This document shows, in pieces, positions 21,851-34,017 of a stretch of DNA of 64,000 nt (positions are counted from its first letter, which is position 1; every line of letters begins with the position of its first letter). Origin of the DNA: Arenicola marina (lineage: Eukaryota; Annelida; Polychaeta; Arenicolidae); the NCBI GenBank assembly GCA_964019135.1, contig OZ025253.1:2942520-3006519 (forward strand), in the 5' to 3' direction. The notes under the pieces were generated by a model, which had not been told where the DNA came from, did no database searches, and saw nothing but the letters and a program-made list of their open reading frames with translations. Made by a program: the position numbers and the translations under genes.

Positions 21851-23030
21851 TGGAAATGTAAATAGCTAAAGCAAATCCTCGATGTCATAGGGATTACATA
21901 ATACATATATGAGTGGAATTGACCGCTGGCATAATATAGCGGCATCGATCACAGGGAATTCAATACGTTGCAAAAACACGCCTATCCATCGTATATTTCC
22001 TAATCTACTTGTGAAAGTTGGTATGCTCACCTTCTATATATATTCTATATATATCAATTTTCCTTTAAATATACGGGCCTAACAAATCACTAGGCCAGAG
22101 CATAAACAAATTAAGGGTAATCTCGAAGATAAAACAATAATTGTTATTGGTTAGTAGGTAAGTAGTTCAGATAAGTAATTTTATTGCGTACGTTGGCTGG
22201 CCGCCAACCCTGGTACAATTGGTTAATAAAACAGAAAACACACAGGGTCCAAAATTGCGCCAAAGTGGAATAAGTCTTCCTGACTTGTCTTTCTCAAAGG
22301 CACCGATAATAAATTTATATAAATAAAACACTAAAGGTCTTTCTTAGTCGTTCACTCTTATTACGGTTAACTATCGTTCCGGGTTTAATAAGGTATTCTA
22401 CAAGCACTATTCCTACGATAATTTACCATTTCCTCATACGTTTATGTGCTAGATTAGCGAGTAGATATCCTTCATTTGCTGTGACACTTCTTGAATCAAA
22501 GACGTCGCGTTACTTGTGGTTTCGCTTTCTGTCAACATCAACATCGTCATGCGAGCACAACATTCTAGAACTGGCTTTAGCCAATCTATAATCTGGCGTC
22601 TGCAACAGTTAACCGAGAGCCGTCAGATTCGACGTTAAATAACAGATTATTGATCCGTCATCGTTATCCACCAAATGTATATTAAATCGATGAATGTTTT
22701 TGTACATATCATGGGCCGCTGGCTTTACGGTATTCAATAAAACAACAAGATTATTGACAGACTTGAAGAAAGCAAATGCATCTATACAAAATGTTTTAAT
22801 GCATGTATGTACTAATTACGGATGTCTTATATTATATGAAAGACATTCTTTCAATCGAACATCTGAAAGCGGCCAATTGATTGATTTTGAAAATAGCTCC
22901 TTCCTCATCTCACTTGAACCCTTTCTGGTCATATCGCGTCATTGGGAAGGACCACCGGTATGTCGGGGCTAACTTTGTGCTAAGTGAGAGTCTACGGTGG
23001 AGATGTGTTCCGAATGCGTTCGGCTATTGT
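21851..23030. other. Intergenic, no gene seen
   Basis: AT-rich; nothing recognised, although a 92-codon frame exists at 22694-22972. Confidence 0.3.
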
Positions 23031-23039
23031 CGAGTGTGT

Positions 23040-23175
23040 TATGATGGGCCAGCCTAAGCGGCCGGTCTCTCGTTTGAATCCCAACTTTACAAATGCCTTA
23101 ATTGTTTTGGCCAATGCCAATGTTTGTGCAGGATAAAGACCCCAGGTCTTTTTTCGCAAAGCGTCCTGCTTAAAC
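23040..23175 (+). repeat. Degraded tRNA-derived SINE
   Basis: B-box-like gtttgaatccc at 23072-23082 and the tail gcaggataaagacccc...ttcgcaaagcg shared with the copy at 8791-8960. The A box region (gggccagcctaagcgg) is weak. Confidence 0.4.
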
Positions 23176-23340
23176 CACACACGCTGGATGTTTGGTTTAA
23201 ATAGGATACGCAATGGCAGTTCGCATTATGTTTAACGCAAGAAATAGGTCAAAGTATGGCCCTTTAATAATGCTTTATTTCAAAAATAACAATCGTCATC
23301 TCTAGCCTTGTTCTTATGAAATGAGATGGTGATACGTTAA

Positions 23341-24888
23341 TTAAAGAGGCTTCTGAGTGACAGCCGCGTTCACGGTCAGGTGTCTCTTGTGGTAATCAGA
23401 CATGTGCGTGTTCAGTTCCTGCGTGTTCGGTAACCGATCGCGACACACTTCACACCGGACGGGCATGGAGGTCTGCGGGTGAGTGTTGAAGTGTTTGCTG
23501 AACGCCCGTTTGTCCAAGAAACCTTTCTCGCACATAGGACACTTGAACGGCGCTGCACCCGTGTGGAGGGCTCGGTGCGCGGAGAGGTTGGTGGCACGGA
23601 AGAAAGTCGCCGTACACAGATCGCAAGCGAATCGTTTCCACGGCAAGTGGGTATCCAAGTGCATTCTCAGGTCGTGGCTGCTGCGACACTTCGCACCGCA
23701 GACTCTGCAAGTGATACCTTCAGCGTTGCAATTTTTGTCCGCGCAGTGATCCACATAATCATCCAGGTCGTCGTAGATTTCGCCGCACGGTTCGCATTCA
23801 ATGGGAGGCTGCACATTGTGTGTCGCCAAATGTTCCTTCAGTGGCTCCCTCTCCATGAAGATGTTACACACGTGACACCAAAAGTCTGCCCCGCGAATGG
23901 CCTCTGAATCGTCATTAGCATCATCACCTCCCTTCCCAGGCTCCCCTCCATTAATGTCCGGTCCGAGCTTCGTCAACAGCGTTGCGGGATTGACTACGCA
24001 GTGGTTAACCCGCAGATGATTCTTCAGCGAATGAACTCCAACTAGCATTGCGTTGCACAGAGGGCATCCAAGACGGCGGTGAACTGGCTGGTATTTGCGC
24101 AGCGTCTTCTTGCCGGAGAAATTTACACGGGGAACGACGTGTATCCCAGCCCGGTGCTTTTTCTGGTGCAGGCGAAGACTGCAGTAGCGAAGGAAGCCGG
24201 CGCCGCACTCCGTACACTTTAATGGTACCTGGCCCGTGTGCTTGCGCAGGTGATCTTTGTAATGCTGTTTCTGAATGAAAGCGGCGCTGCAGAGATGACA
24301 CTGGAACGGCTTCTCCTCGTCGTGCAGCTTCTTGTGCCTGCTGAGGTTGCTGGCCGATGATAGCTCGGCGCCGCAATCCTTACAGCTGTGTGGGTTCGTG
24401 CCCGTGTGCAGCCTCATGTGGTGGGTGAGGGTGGATTTACGGGTGAAGCAATGGCCACACTGTGGACACTTGAAGGGTTTCTCCCCCGGATGATTCTTCA
24501 AGTGTAACATGAAGCTATCAGCCGAAGGCATTCTCTCCTGACACAACTCGCAGAAAAAATCTTTGGTCAGTTCATTGGTCATGACAGCAATGCAACCATC
24601 GATAACCGGACCACCTTGCGCCTGAATCACGTGATCCGGAGACGTAGTCAAAGCGGGCGCCGAACCCATCGCCATGGCCTCCGCCTTGGTGGTCACGTGG
24701 TCCACCACTTTGTCACTTTCGCAGCCTTCTTGCGTCCTTTCCACATTGGGCATCTCGATAACCATTTCCGATTCGCTGCCATCCGGGTTAATGATCCTGA
24801 TGACGTCACCGGGACCTAGATTGAGCTGGTTGATGATTTGATCCACAAGAGGACCTTCCGGCTGGGCAGTTTCATCTGCTGAAGCCAT
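23341..24888 (-). CDS. C2H2 zinc-finger protein 2 (paralogue of protein 1)
   Basis: 515 residues, ATG at 24888-24886 (MASADET). The N-terminal module QLNLGPGDVIRIINPDGSES is nearly that of protein 1. Fingers 1-5 and 7-13 keep their ligands. Finger 6 is degenerate: both cysteines and the first histidine are lost (HVVPRVNF, RKYQPVH). Finger 9 is again CX2CX12HX5C. The insert between fingers 7 and 8 is Asp/Gly-rich rather than a Glu run. A minus-strand AATAAA (tttatt at about 23276) lies 60 bp past the stop. Tandem duplication with protein 1 in the same orientation, 2.8 kb apart, is clear from order and sequence; likely nuclear, target unknown. Confidence 0.9.
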   Translation of the reverse strand: MASADETAQPEGPLVDQIINQLNLGPGDVIRIINPDGSESEMVIEMPNVERTQEGCESDKVVDHVTTKAEAMAMGSAPALTTSPDHVIQAQGGPVIDGCIAVMTNELTKDFFCELCQERMPSADSFMLHLKNHPGEKPFKCPQCGHCFTRKSTLTHHMRLHTGTNPHSCKDCGAELSSASNLSRHKKLHDEEKPFQCHLCSAAFIQKQHYKDHLRKHTGQVPLKCTECGAGFLRYCSLRLHQKKHRAGIHVVPRVNFSGKKTLRKYQPVHRRLGCPLCNAMLVGVHSLKNHLRVNHCVVNPATLLTKLGPDINGGEPGKGGDDANDDSEAIRGADFWCHVCNIFMEREPLKEHLATHNVQPPIECEPCGEIYDDLDDYVDHCADKNCNAEGITCRVCGAKCRSSHDLRMHLDTHLPWKRFACDLCTATFFRATNLSAHRALHTGAAPFKCPMCEKGFLDKRAFSKHFNTHPQTSMPVRCEVCRDRLPNTQELNTHMSDYHKRHLTVNAAVTQKPL

Positions 24889-24951
24889 TACGAGTGTGGA
24901 AGCGGCTACAACTAGTCACAGATGTGGTTCACTCATTCAATGCTCATCAGC
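24889..24951 (-). other. 5' untranslated part of zinc-finger gene 2 coding exon
   Basis: The minus strand reads tattttgttccag before gctgatgagc, an acceptor placing the exon start at 24951, 63 bases from the ATG as in gene 1. Confidence 0.55.
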
Positions 24952-25927
24952 CTGGAACAAAATATACACAGAGGTACAGACAAATCACCAGGGGAGCTGT
25001 AGTCATCAACCACACTTAGGCTACGCAATCTACTTTTGGCTAATTAGGTATAATACTAGGTATTAAGTATATCGAGTGATAATCAGTTCATAAATACAAA
25101 AACATTCAGCTATGAGCTGTGACCACCACAACGACCTGGTGAATTTATGATGGAAAGGCAAGTAAGTGACTTACATCATTTCTATCAATACTTCCTCAGC
25201 CTGCTTGTTACTGTAGTAACATACCTAGAAAGGCTAATCTGGTTAAATGTCATTTTAATTAATCAGATAAAGTCTCATGCAGATGTTGCACAATATATGA
25301 GTAAAACATGTCTGGACAGTAAATAGCGATCAGATACATTGCCATTTTTATCAAAAACATTAGTGTCCAAACTCATATACAGAAACTGACTAAATTTGAC
25401 TGATACAGTTTTGCAGTTGTTTTTCACAAAAATCTGATAGCAAGTTTTATTTAAAGAAATTGACACTGAAAATGTTTAACACTAGACAAAAGATCTTTCC
25501 TTCCAGATCCTCAAAAGTAAATAATTTGCCAAAATCTATCTGTGTGCCCAGCATTATATCCCTTTGAGGCATTTGGGTTGACAGAAACATTTAGCTGGAA
25601 TATGATGGACAGCTGGTTAAAGTGTGAGGCCAGCATTAAACATCTATAGGTATTAGCGGTTTAATTTTAAAGTAACATTTTCCTAATTTTACATAAGGAA
25701 GAAATTTGGCAAGCATTTTCGTCTAACATAAGTAAAATCTTATCAAACATAGATTCAAATCTATCTACTAAGTAACTTTAAAGTTAAAACAGAAAAAATT
25801 ATACAGATATACTAGGCAGTAACTTGCAAGATATCAAGATATATGACAGTAGAAGATTAAAGAGGATAACCATATGGCTATAGCTATACACAAAATACAA
25901 GTACAACTAAGAAAGTAAAAGGCATAT
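24952..25927. other. Presumed 5' intron of zinc-finger gene 2, no feature
   Basis: AT-rich, no repeat or gene recognised. Confidence 0.3.
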
Positions 25928-26003
25928 CCCTGTCGGCACACCCAGAAGTTCCCTGTCGGCACACCCAGAAGTTCCCTGTCGGCACACCCAGAAGTTCCCT
26001 GTC
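25928..26003. repeat. 23-bp tandem repeat, three copies
   Basis: Three exact copies of ccctgtcggcacacccagaa plus gtt, and a partial fourth. Lies in the presumed intron of zinc-finger gene 2. Confidence 0.8.
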
Positions 26004-26056
26004 ACATGTTGCTGGTCCCAGGTGGGATAGCAAACCTGGCCCAAAGAAAGGTTTAC

Positions 26057-26543
26057 ATCCATTTTGACAGCAGCACATTTTGACCGCCAGTGGGGTTGAG
26101 GGGTAAACTTTGTTTTGGGTTGTTTGTTTTGGACATAGTGTTAGGGTTTGGTGGTTAATGTTTAAGAGGTAGTCATGCCTAGAGAAAGAAGGATTTAAAT
26201 AGTTGGTTGTTATCATTATTCAGCTGAAACATGGCAGCTGGGGCAAGCAAAGGGAGAAGGCTCACTGGGCAGCGGTAGCCCAGAATCCTAGGCTGTGTGG
26301 GCTGAAACACTGGATTCATGACAATAGCAGCGGCGTCAGTCACATCAGCTGAGCCACATCAGCTCTAGCGGTGGGAATTTAGGTACCGGAATATACAGGG
26401 TTAGGCATACCAGGACAGGGTCTGACGAGCTGGCTGCCTGCCTGGAGTAGCGAGACAGGGTCCCATTCCCCAGCCACATATGTGGCCTATACACCCTTTC
26501 CCTTCACACTTCCACCGTCAAATCATCCGGCGGTCAAAATGGA
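26057..26543. repeat. Possible inverted-repeat element
   Basis: tccattttgacagc at 26057-26070 matches the complement of 26530-26543 at 13 of 14 bases, and ttttgaccgcc at 26078-26088 matches the complement of 26529-26539 exactly. The 0.5-kb interior is non-coding. Could be a MITE or coincidence. Confidence 0.3.
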
Positions 26544-26739
26544 CCGCCCACTAACACAGGTCACCATGCCCTGCTGTCAGCTGTCAGGGGCAGAGTTGGA
26601 AAAATCTCCTTGATCCTTGGTTCTAGTACCTTACGCGTCCTATATTAGCGAGCGTAGCGAGCTCTTTAGATAACACACACGTAAAAAACTGACAAAATCT
26701 GTATCTCAATCCCATACTGTAAAGCGCGAAAAAAAATCA

Positions 26740-27010
26740 GCAGGAAGTCGACCCCCAGTGGTGTGACATGCGCATGCGTTTAAATGCATTCTGGGAAATT
26801 TCATGTTTTTTTTTGTCAAAAACTTATATGCAGCCCAAACCCGCACATTCACAAAAGAATGTGCATAATTGGTAGATAATTTACATACAAAAACATAATT
26901 CCAACTGATGAAGCGCTGATCATAGCGACAACATGCATGTTTCCTCCTCTCTCCTGACAGAGGGCGCTCAACACGCGCGCGCGATGCATTCGCTGGGTGG
27001 CAGCACAAGT
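26740..27010. promoter_or_regulatory. CpG-containing promoter-like patch
   Basis: Contains an NRF1-type palindrome tgcgcatgcg (26767-26776), a ZNF143/Staf-like tgcattctgggaa (26785-26797), a CTCF-like agagggcgct (26959-26968) and clustered CpG (cgcgcgcgcg). Such clusters mark housekeeping promoters in animals. It could serve zinc-finger gene 2 or an unseen transcript; direction is unknown. Confidence 0.35.
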
Positions 27011-27080
27011 CGAACGCGCAGACGACAGTTTCAGATCTCTCAGCAGTTTACCAGGCTTCGTTGATGTTACAACATTTTAA

Positions 27081-28010
27081 CGTCTAGTCTAGCTTTTGTA
27101 AATTTATATCAAGGTTGGTGATACATTCAAGTGCTAAGGTAACCTATTTGTGTAATATTTAGATCTAGCCTAGGAGGCTAGGCGCCAGTGTAGGATCCAT
27201 AGTCATAGAACAGTTTTGACCCTGACCAGGGGACCATTTGACTCTTTTAGCTAATGTTTACTGAGCCTTTCAGTAACATAGACTTCTAATTGACTAATAT
27301 AGATATAGCTGGAAGTTAAGTTAATGTAGGTTCCCTAGATCTAATTTAGTTTAAGTTGGATCTAAGCTTTAAACAATTTGAGGCAAAAATTGCTTCGTTA
27401 ACGGTACATGTTTATCAGTTTATAGATCTAAGCTTAGGCCTAGATCCAGATCTGGATCCGTTAGGTCTACAATCTAGTTCAGTTTTTGTAAATATAGATC
27501 AAGGTTGGTGATCCAAAAGGTGCTAGATCTAACGTCACATTTAGGCTAAAATCATATGACTTTCAACACTTATTTGTGTCACATTTAATTAACTAGGTTA
27601 TTTGGCAGTTCATCTGGCATCCGTGCAGGATCCGCCAAGAAATTTTTACTGGTTCCTGGACAAGCTAAGGGAACCATTTGATTGGGACAACCGTCTTTTA
27701 TCCTTTCATTTTTTAAAATAAACTTCTAATACAGATCTAGCTGGAAATTAATGTAAGACTTACTAAGCTTAAGTTGGATCAAAGCTTTAAAAAAAATTGA
27801 GGCAAAAATTGCTGTTTAGCGAATTTTTAACAAAACTTTTAATCGAACCAAAGCAACATCTGTGTTCATTGAAGTGGGTTGTTTGAAAGTTCATTGAATG
27901 CAGCGTCTGTGTAGGATTCGTCAAATAATTAACTTCTAATATAGATTAGCTAGAAGTTAATGTACAAAGCTGGATCCAAGCTTTAAACAATTTAGCACAA
28001 AAATGTTTTT
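27081..28010 (+). repeat. Degenerate triplicated ~350-bp repeat
   Basis: Three consecutive blocks (about 27081-27402, 27465-27820, 27860-28010) keep the same order of motifs: ttttgtaaat..gatcaaggttggtgat, caggatcc, ggaccatttgatt, acttctaatatagat..agctggaag, aagttggatc..aagctttaaa, gaggcaaaaattgct. The third copy is shortened. Confidence 0.65.
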
Positions 28011-28055
28011 TTGGTTTATAACAAACCTTTCAGTTAAGATTAGGCTATAGTAATT

Positions 28056-28284
28056 GGACCAGTGATTGCGCAGGTACCAGTGATTGCGCAGGTACCAGTG
28101 ATTGCGCACAAAGCAAAAGGTGGTGAAAATAATATGTAGATCATTTGGAATCTTACAAAACAGATGTCAATGTAGCTGTCACACATGAAGGCATCTGCCT
28201 GGATAGGTTTGGATACAAATTCCTATAAATCAAATCAGATTTCTGCAAGTGCGCAATCACTGGTACCTGCGCAATCACTGGTCC
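28056..28284. mobile_element. Inverted-repeat element with 18-bp-repeat termini
   Basis: Left arm 28056-28109 holds three 18-bp units (ggtaccagtgattgcgca); right arm 28249-28284 holds two in inverse orientation. Two left units plus the ggacc terminus match the right arm exactly over 36 bp. The interior is AT-rich and non-coding. No target duplication found. Confidence 0.65.
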
Positions 28285-29276
28285 ACCTCTAGAAATCAGT
28301 TATCAAGATCTTCGATTATCTATATATTAGCATTCTTCATTATATTTAAAAAGTAGTACAGTAGTCCAATTATAAAATCAAAACAAGTTGTGCTCCCCTT
28401 CTGTAGTACATCTACTTCAAAACTAAAAGCTTCTATCACAGCTGCGTGTCATTTGGGATCTCTGTCTATCGTAGACTACTTCTTGCTGGTTTTGCTACGT
28501 TGAATAATGGCGGACCACACTTACATAAACAAATATTCACAGTACTTTGCTTCACACTGGGTAACCGTAACACAACCCAGTCAACCAGTCGCCCAGTTTC
28601 AAAATCTAGAGATCTTGAGCATAATTACTCGAGCTGAGTCCTAAAGTTACAAATCCAAATCAGGGAGCAGGAAGGCAGGAACATAATTATTGCCGGCCAC
28701 ATCTATCTGACCATGGCACTCCACCTACACCCTGCAATGATCCCTCCCCATAACACACGGCACATTTAAACTTTGAGAACGAACATTTTCGGTGAGTCAA
28801 TTTTTTTCATTGCCTTAGCCTATTTTTAGATGGCAATTTCTCTCGAACAAAACATTACAGATCACAAATAAAGCAACCTAGGGTAGATCTAATAGGAACC
28901 TAAATCATGACAGATTTTGTCAGATTTTGTCAGGGGCAGGTCACTTGACTACAAATCAAATGTACTACTAGACTACTTTTTCAGTACCAAAACTTTGATA
29001 TTAAATATACAAAATAGCATAATATGATAATATGTAAAACTTCACCTTTAAAAAGAACAAGTCATAAGGTTATGAGAAACAGTTTAGCCTATATAGTTAT
29101 CATCAGTGGGAGTCCAAAAAATTGCTTCACAACTAAGTCAAAGGCTACGCTCGCCTTCTAGGTTTTACCTACAACATATTAGACCTTTGAACAGGGACAA
29201 TTCGTTTCTACACTCTTACATACATGAAAATAGATGAGAAGAATCACTGATTCAGGAGTCGAATTTTTTCCTTTAC
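28285..29276. other. Presumed 5' intron of zinc-finger gene 2, no feature
   Basis: AT-rich; nothing supported. A short direct duplication cagattttgt stands at about 28911-28931. Confidence 0.3.
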
Positions 29277-29460
29277 CTGGGGGCAGCGATAACAACAGTC
29301 AATGACGCCTACGGAAAGCTGCAAATTTCGAAGTGCACAATAAGCCAGTTCGTAGTTCTGGCGTCGCAAGACACTATGAGTAATGTCAAAGGTCACGGCC
29401 AATAAACAAACGCACGTGTCTGCTGTCAACACGGCGGGTTGCGTGTGAATGCAGCACTTT
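29277..29460 (-). promoter_or_regulatory. Putative non-coding first exon/promoter of zinc-finger gene 2
   Basis: On the minus strand the conserved block ends CCCCCAG directly before a donor GTAAAG (29276 leftwards). The 60-bp block matches 21732-21791 at 50 positions. Upstream on the minus strand lies an inverted CCAAT box (attgg, about 29398-29402). Together with the acceptor at 24951 this suggests a 4.3-kb 5' intron. Confidence 0.5.
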
Positions 29461-30231
29461 TAAGGCGATAAACATAGTTTTTGCCTAGTTTCTTCTAACT
29501 ATTATTTTTTTTAAATACAAATACATTGATATAAGGCCTGAGATGGCTGCCTTCGGTCATTTTTCATGATTGGTAGTGCGCATGCGAGGTAGTCGAGGCA
29601 GGTTTTTGTCAACGGTGGAAAAACTGTCCTTTAACCCATAAATCCAGAGACAGTAGCGACCAAATAGATGTATAAAGTGTAGCGAGGAATGAGTAGGTAC
29701 GTGCTGTCTAAAGAAGTTTCAAAGTTACTAGGCCTTCCATACGTGTTAGATTGTCATATGTCAACGAGTACCCGGCCTTGTTTACTGTCACTAAGGCAGC
29801 GGTGAAGGTCAAGGTCGGTGACCTGGCCTCGCAGCGTCGACAGATTCGCTGATCTAGCCCCCAAGCAGTAAGCCTCTACAATATAGGCGGCACTAGCAGC
29901 CTATATTTCTGGCACTCAGAGCAACAGCCTTGTATGACTGGTAATTTGACCAGCAAAATTGACATCAAATAGTGTCACCCTTAGTGGCACCCTCTGCCTT
30001 CGACCCACTCCGCTAGGGCTCCATTATATCTCTGTTGTCGCCTACGTCCTCAATGCTTGCCTTAGTGGAAGGATTAGGCGCCCCCAGGCGGCAGCGGTGC
30101 GTAAGAGATTGCACGCTAACGGAAGTAAACAAGGTGTGTGCGGAGGAGAGACTGCTTGAACTGTAGAAAAGGATCCACGAAAACCGGTACAGTGATCTGC
30201 CGAAAAAAGCAAAGAAGGTCAGTTCATTGGT

Positions 30232-30957
30232 GTGACTAAACAAATGAAAACACAAGCCCTTTTGGTAGCAGACTCAAGAGCTTGGAGATTTGAAAGGTAC
30301 CCACTGCCTGAGGGAGTTACAAGATTTCACTTGAACTACATCATCAAAAGGGGAGCAACGATAAGCGATCTGATTCAACCAACCCTGTCAAAGATTAACC
30401 AATTACCAAAAAGAAACCCGCTTATTGTCAAGCTAGCAGTTGGAATTAATGATGTGACAGAGATCCAACATAGGCATAACCAAACCATCCTTAGAGCATC
30501 ACATAAACCGGCATCGGATATTTGCGAGGAATTGTTTCAGGTTAAAGCTCTACTGAAAAGCCTAAAGGTGCCAATACTTGTTTGAATCATTACAATTCCG
30601 AATGTTTCAATAAGGAAGTTCATCCAGTATAAAAACCAGGTACTACCACTGACCGAGGACGAAATCTACATAGCGCAAAAGGAAATAAACAACAAAATAG
30701 ATACAATTAACTCCAGAATTATTGAAGAAAACCGGAAATTCCAAGAGGACATAAACTACACTCCCAAGGCTATCCGCTGGGGAAATTATATTCGTAAGAA
30801 CTCTATTGGAAAGAAAGAAAAACGTTCTTTGAAGAACAGATTTAGCCAGTTATACGACGGCATACACGCTAAATCAGACCTGAAGAAACGGTGGCACCTA
30901 GACCTCTGCCAAACGCTGGAACAAGAAGCAGCAGACATCCAACCAAGATACAAGTAG
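30232..30957 (+). pseudogene. LINE SGNH-hydrolase-like ORF with in-frame stop
   Basis: 242 codons from 30232 (first ATG at 30244) to TAG at 30955-30957, interrupted by one in-frame TGA at 30583-30585. It keeps three SGNH blocks: ADS at 13-15 (usual GDS, catalytic Ser present), GIND at 71-74 (block III GxND), and DGIH at 209-212 (catalytic Asp and His). Esterase-like SGNH domains are known in CR1-type ORF1 proteins; here the domain forms its own frame ahead of ORF1. The role in retrotransposition is not settled. Confidence 0.65.
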
Positions 30958-31122
30958 GTGAGTCTGACACCTAATCCATACCCATAGTAAGGAAGAGAGC
31001 CTGTGCTGGAGGGCGGCACTAGCAGCCTACAAATATCACAGACTCATTAATCTGTACTGAACCCTAAACTAAATTTGTGTCATCCAAGTTGGTTGCACTA
31101 GCCGCCACAAGTCCTAAATAAT

Positions 31123-32178
31123 ATGGCAGAAGCATCGGATAAGCAAACCTGCACCCAACAAAGTAAAAGCAAAAAAGCACAAGCGAAAAAGGACAGTGAG
31201 ACAGGCTACAGTCAAGCAACCAGATCGAACCGGGCAAAGGCTAAGTCAACATCCAATGTGAGCGATGACAAGATACAACCAGGTACATGTTGTAAGTTAT
31301 GTACCCAGGTCTTCTCATCCGACAATGACAAGATGCTCCAATGTGAAAGATGTGAAACCTGGTGCTGCTCTACATGTTTAGACATATCTGAAATCATTTA
31401 TTCTTACCTAAGCAAACACGAGGATATGCACTGGTTTTGCCCTGACTGCGATGGAAATGCAATGAAGGCTATCAAACAGGACTGGCAAATTGAGGAAAGA
31501 TGCAACGCGTACATGCAAAAAATGGATGACAGGGTAGGACACATTGAAGACAGACTGAAAAATACAGTATCTACACAGGATATGGACACGGCCATCCACA
31601 CATCAGTCTCAGAACTAGAATGCAAAATGAGATCTGCTACAGCTGGCACTAGGCTGGATGACCAAATGGAAGATAATATAAAAGAGATCCAAGACAGAAT
31701 GCGTAGGAGAGATAACATAGTAGTGTTCAATATGGATGAAAGTACAAGTGAGGACATAAATGAAAGGAGGACACATGATACCAAGGAATTTGAACAAATA
31801 CTCTTGGAGGAGCTCAATATCACTACGACTGTGACAGACCCAGTACGTCTGGGACCGAAATCAGGAACACAGAATAAGCCACGACCACTACGCATGACAA
31901 TTCCGGACAAGAAGGCAAGACAAGAAGTCCTCAGGGGGGCAAAAAACTTAGCTGCAGCGCAAATGGAAAAAAGAAGGATAACTGTAATGAAGCCAGATCA
32001 AACACCAATGGAAAGATCCAGAGACCAGGAACTAAGGAAAGAGCTAGCCAAGAAAAGACAACAAACCCAGGAAGACGGGGGAGAGGAAGAATGGAAAATA
32101 TGGAAAGGCAAGATTGTGAACCAACAGCGACGAATCCCAGAGTCCATGCCCAGGACCACCACAGAGTCATTCCAATAG
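31123..32178 (+). CDS. LINE ORF1: PHD-finger and RRM-like nucleic-acid-binding protein
   Basis: 351 residues, intact, ATG at 31123. The N-terminus is Lys/Ser-rich. Residues about 53-106 form a PHD-type finger (CKLC, CERC, WCCSTC, WFCPDC; the usual His ligand appears as Cys). A heptad-like helical region (about 125-200) follows, then RRDNIVVFNMDES, the start of an RRM-like fold as in L1/CR1 ORF1 proteins, and a basic C-terminus. It should bind the element RNA. Its last 88 nt overlap the start of the ORF2 frame at 32091. Confidence 0.8.
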   Translation: MAEASDKQTCTQQSKSKKAQAKKDSETGYSQATRSNRAKAKSTSNVSDDKIQPGTCCKLCTQVFSSDNDKMLQCERCETWCCSTCLDISEIIYSYLSKHEDMHWFCPDCDGNAMKAIKQDWQIEERCNAYMQKMDDRVGHIEDRLKNTVSTQDMDTAIHTSVSELECKMRSATAGTRLDDQMEDNIKEIQDRMRRRDNIVVFNMDESTSEDINERRTHDTKEFEQILLEELNITTTVTDPVRLGPKSGTQNKPRPLRMTIPDKKARQEVLRGAKNLAAAQMEKRRITVMKPDQTPMERSRDQELRKELAKKRQQTQEDGGEEEWKIWKGKIVNQQRRIPESMPRTTTESFQ

Positions 32179-32589
32179 TGACTCCACCAGCAAAACCTGT
32201 TGTAAATACCAACACTGCCGCGTCAAATCAAGGCTTACATTGTTTCTACACCAATACTGATACTTTTACGAACAAAAAAGCTGAGCTGATGAATCGTATT
32301 TACGACAGTAATCCTGACATTATCGGAATCACTGAGATCAAGCCCAAGAACTCCCAATGGGATACTACCGAGCAAGAACTGAATATACCGGGTTACATAT
32401 TGTACCATAACATCAAAGGCAGAGGATCAGCATTGTACATAAAGAACAACCTAAAATCGAATGAATTCAAAGTTACAAACTTCTGTGATGCATCAGTATG
32501 GTATAACATATCACTGAAAGGGTAAGACAGCCTACTGATTGGGGTCATATACAGATCACCAAACTCAAATACAGAAGACAATATACGGT

Positions 32590-33981
32590 TGCAATTGATG
32601 GTACAACTTCATTGATGTGAAGCTTTATTTGTTTATCCTTCAGCTTCCCAACCCCTTCGAACACTTTGGGGTACTGCTGTTGCAGGCCTTTCCCTGCTTC
32701 ATGGACTGCAGCGACGTCATATCCAATTTTCAGGACTCCCAGGTCCATTGCGGTCTGTTTGCCTAGCAGTGGTACACCCCTACCTTCTATCACCCGGAAC
32801 TCTGCCTTCACACTGCGCGTTCTCACCTGGACTTCGCAGACAAATGTTCCTTTTACTTTTAAGGGTACCAAAGTGGCGTAGGGACTCAACTGGTTGCCTC
32901 CTTTCTTTGATGTACACTGTATGTTCTGGGATTTGAGGTATTCCCAGGTATCTTCATCAACAATATTGCTGTTGGCCCCGGAATCGATGAGTATCTGTAG
33001 GCTCACCCCACCTACAGTGATTACCATCATTGCATCCCCTTCCTTGGAGTCTCCAACAGCAAATGCATAATCTGTGTTGGCCCCGTCAGAGCTCACGCTA
33101 TTCACATTATAGCTTTTACGGGACTTCGTCTTACATACTTTCATGAAGTGATTCTTCCCGCCGCATTTCTTACATGTTTTTCCTGTAGCCGGACATGTCG
33201 GATCCTTCCCAAAATGACATTTCCCCCCACATCGGTAGCAGGTCACCTCCTTTGTGGATTTCCAGTCCCTGGTGTCATGGCCCCTGTCACTGCCACCCCT
33301 TCGTCCTTGACTTGGGCGGTGGTATTTATCACTGGGTTTGGGCCCGGACACCCGGTTCACGTTGACAGTGTTTGAAAGTGTCAATCCACTGAGCAAACCC
33401 ATCTGAGCATCCACTTTCTCAGTCTGCTCTGCCAGCTCTAGAGCACGGGTCAGAGTGAGGTCAACACCCTGCTCTAGCAGCTTTCGGCGAATGTTGTCAG
33501 ATGCACATTTGTAGATAAGTTCGTCTCTGATCTGATTATCCAGTTCGGCACCATAGCCACAATCCTTGCCTGCTTGCCTCAAGCGAGTGACAAACTGCTG
33601 TACAGTCTCCCCCTCCTTCTGCTTTAGCTGACGGAGCTCGTGTCTGGCTTGTGCCACATTGACTTTCGGCACAAAGTAAGTGTTCAGGGCCTCCACAGCT
33701 TTCGTGTATTCTGTCGCATCACCGGTGTCCGGCAGCGTCAGAAAGATGTCTTGAACATCCGTCCCTGCGTAGTGCAACAACAGGGCTCTTCTCCTTTGCT
33801 TGGTGGTGTTCGTAGTCCCCTCCGCGACTATCAGTCCTTTGCCGTCAGCAAACAGTTCAAACGACAGTAGCCACCGCTTCCAGCGGGTACCAAGCGTGGC
33901 GGGTTGTGAAAAACAGTCAAATTTTGGAAGTGGACCTTTCTCACCATCCATCTTCAGCTCGTCCGCAATATCACGCAGATT
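32590..33981 (-). pseudogene. Ty3-like gag-protease fragment
   Basis: Single open frame. The frame is open back to a TTG at the LTR edge; the first ATG gives MDGEKGPLP at about 33951. Gag-like region, then two zinc knuckles CYRCGGKCHFGKDPTC and CKKCGGKNHFMKVC, then an aspartic protease with LIDSGANSNIV (active-site DSG) and the downstream VPLLGK motif. It ends in the linker to reverse transcriptase, where LINE sequence takes over; the last 15 residues of the open frame are LINE antisense. Confidence 0.75.
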
Positions 33982-34017
33982 CACAGACTGGACTTCGATT
34001 TTAATCCTCGTCGCCAA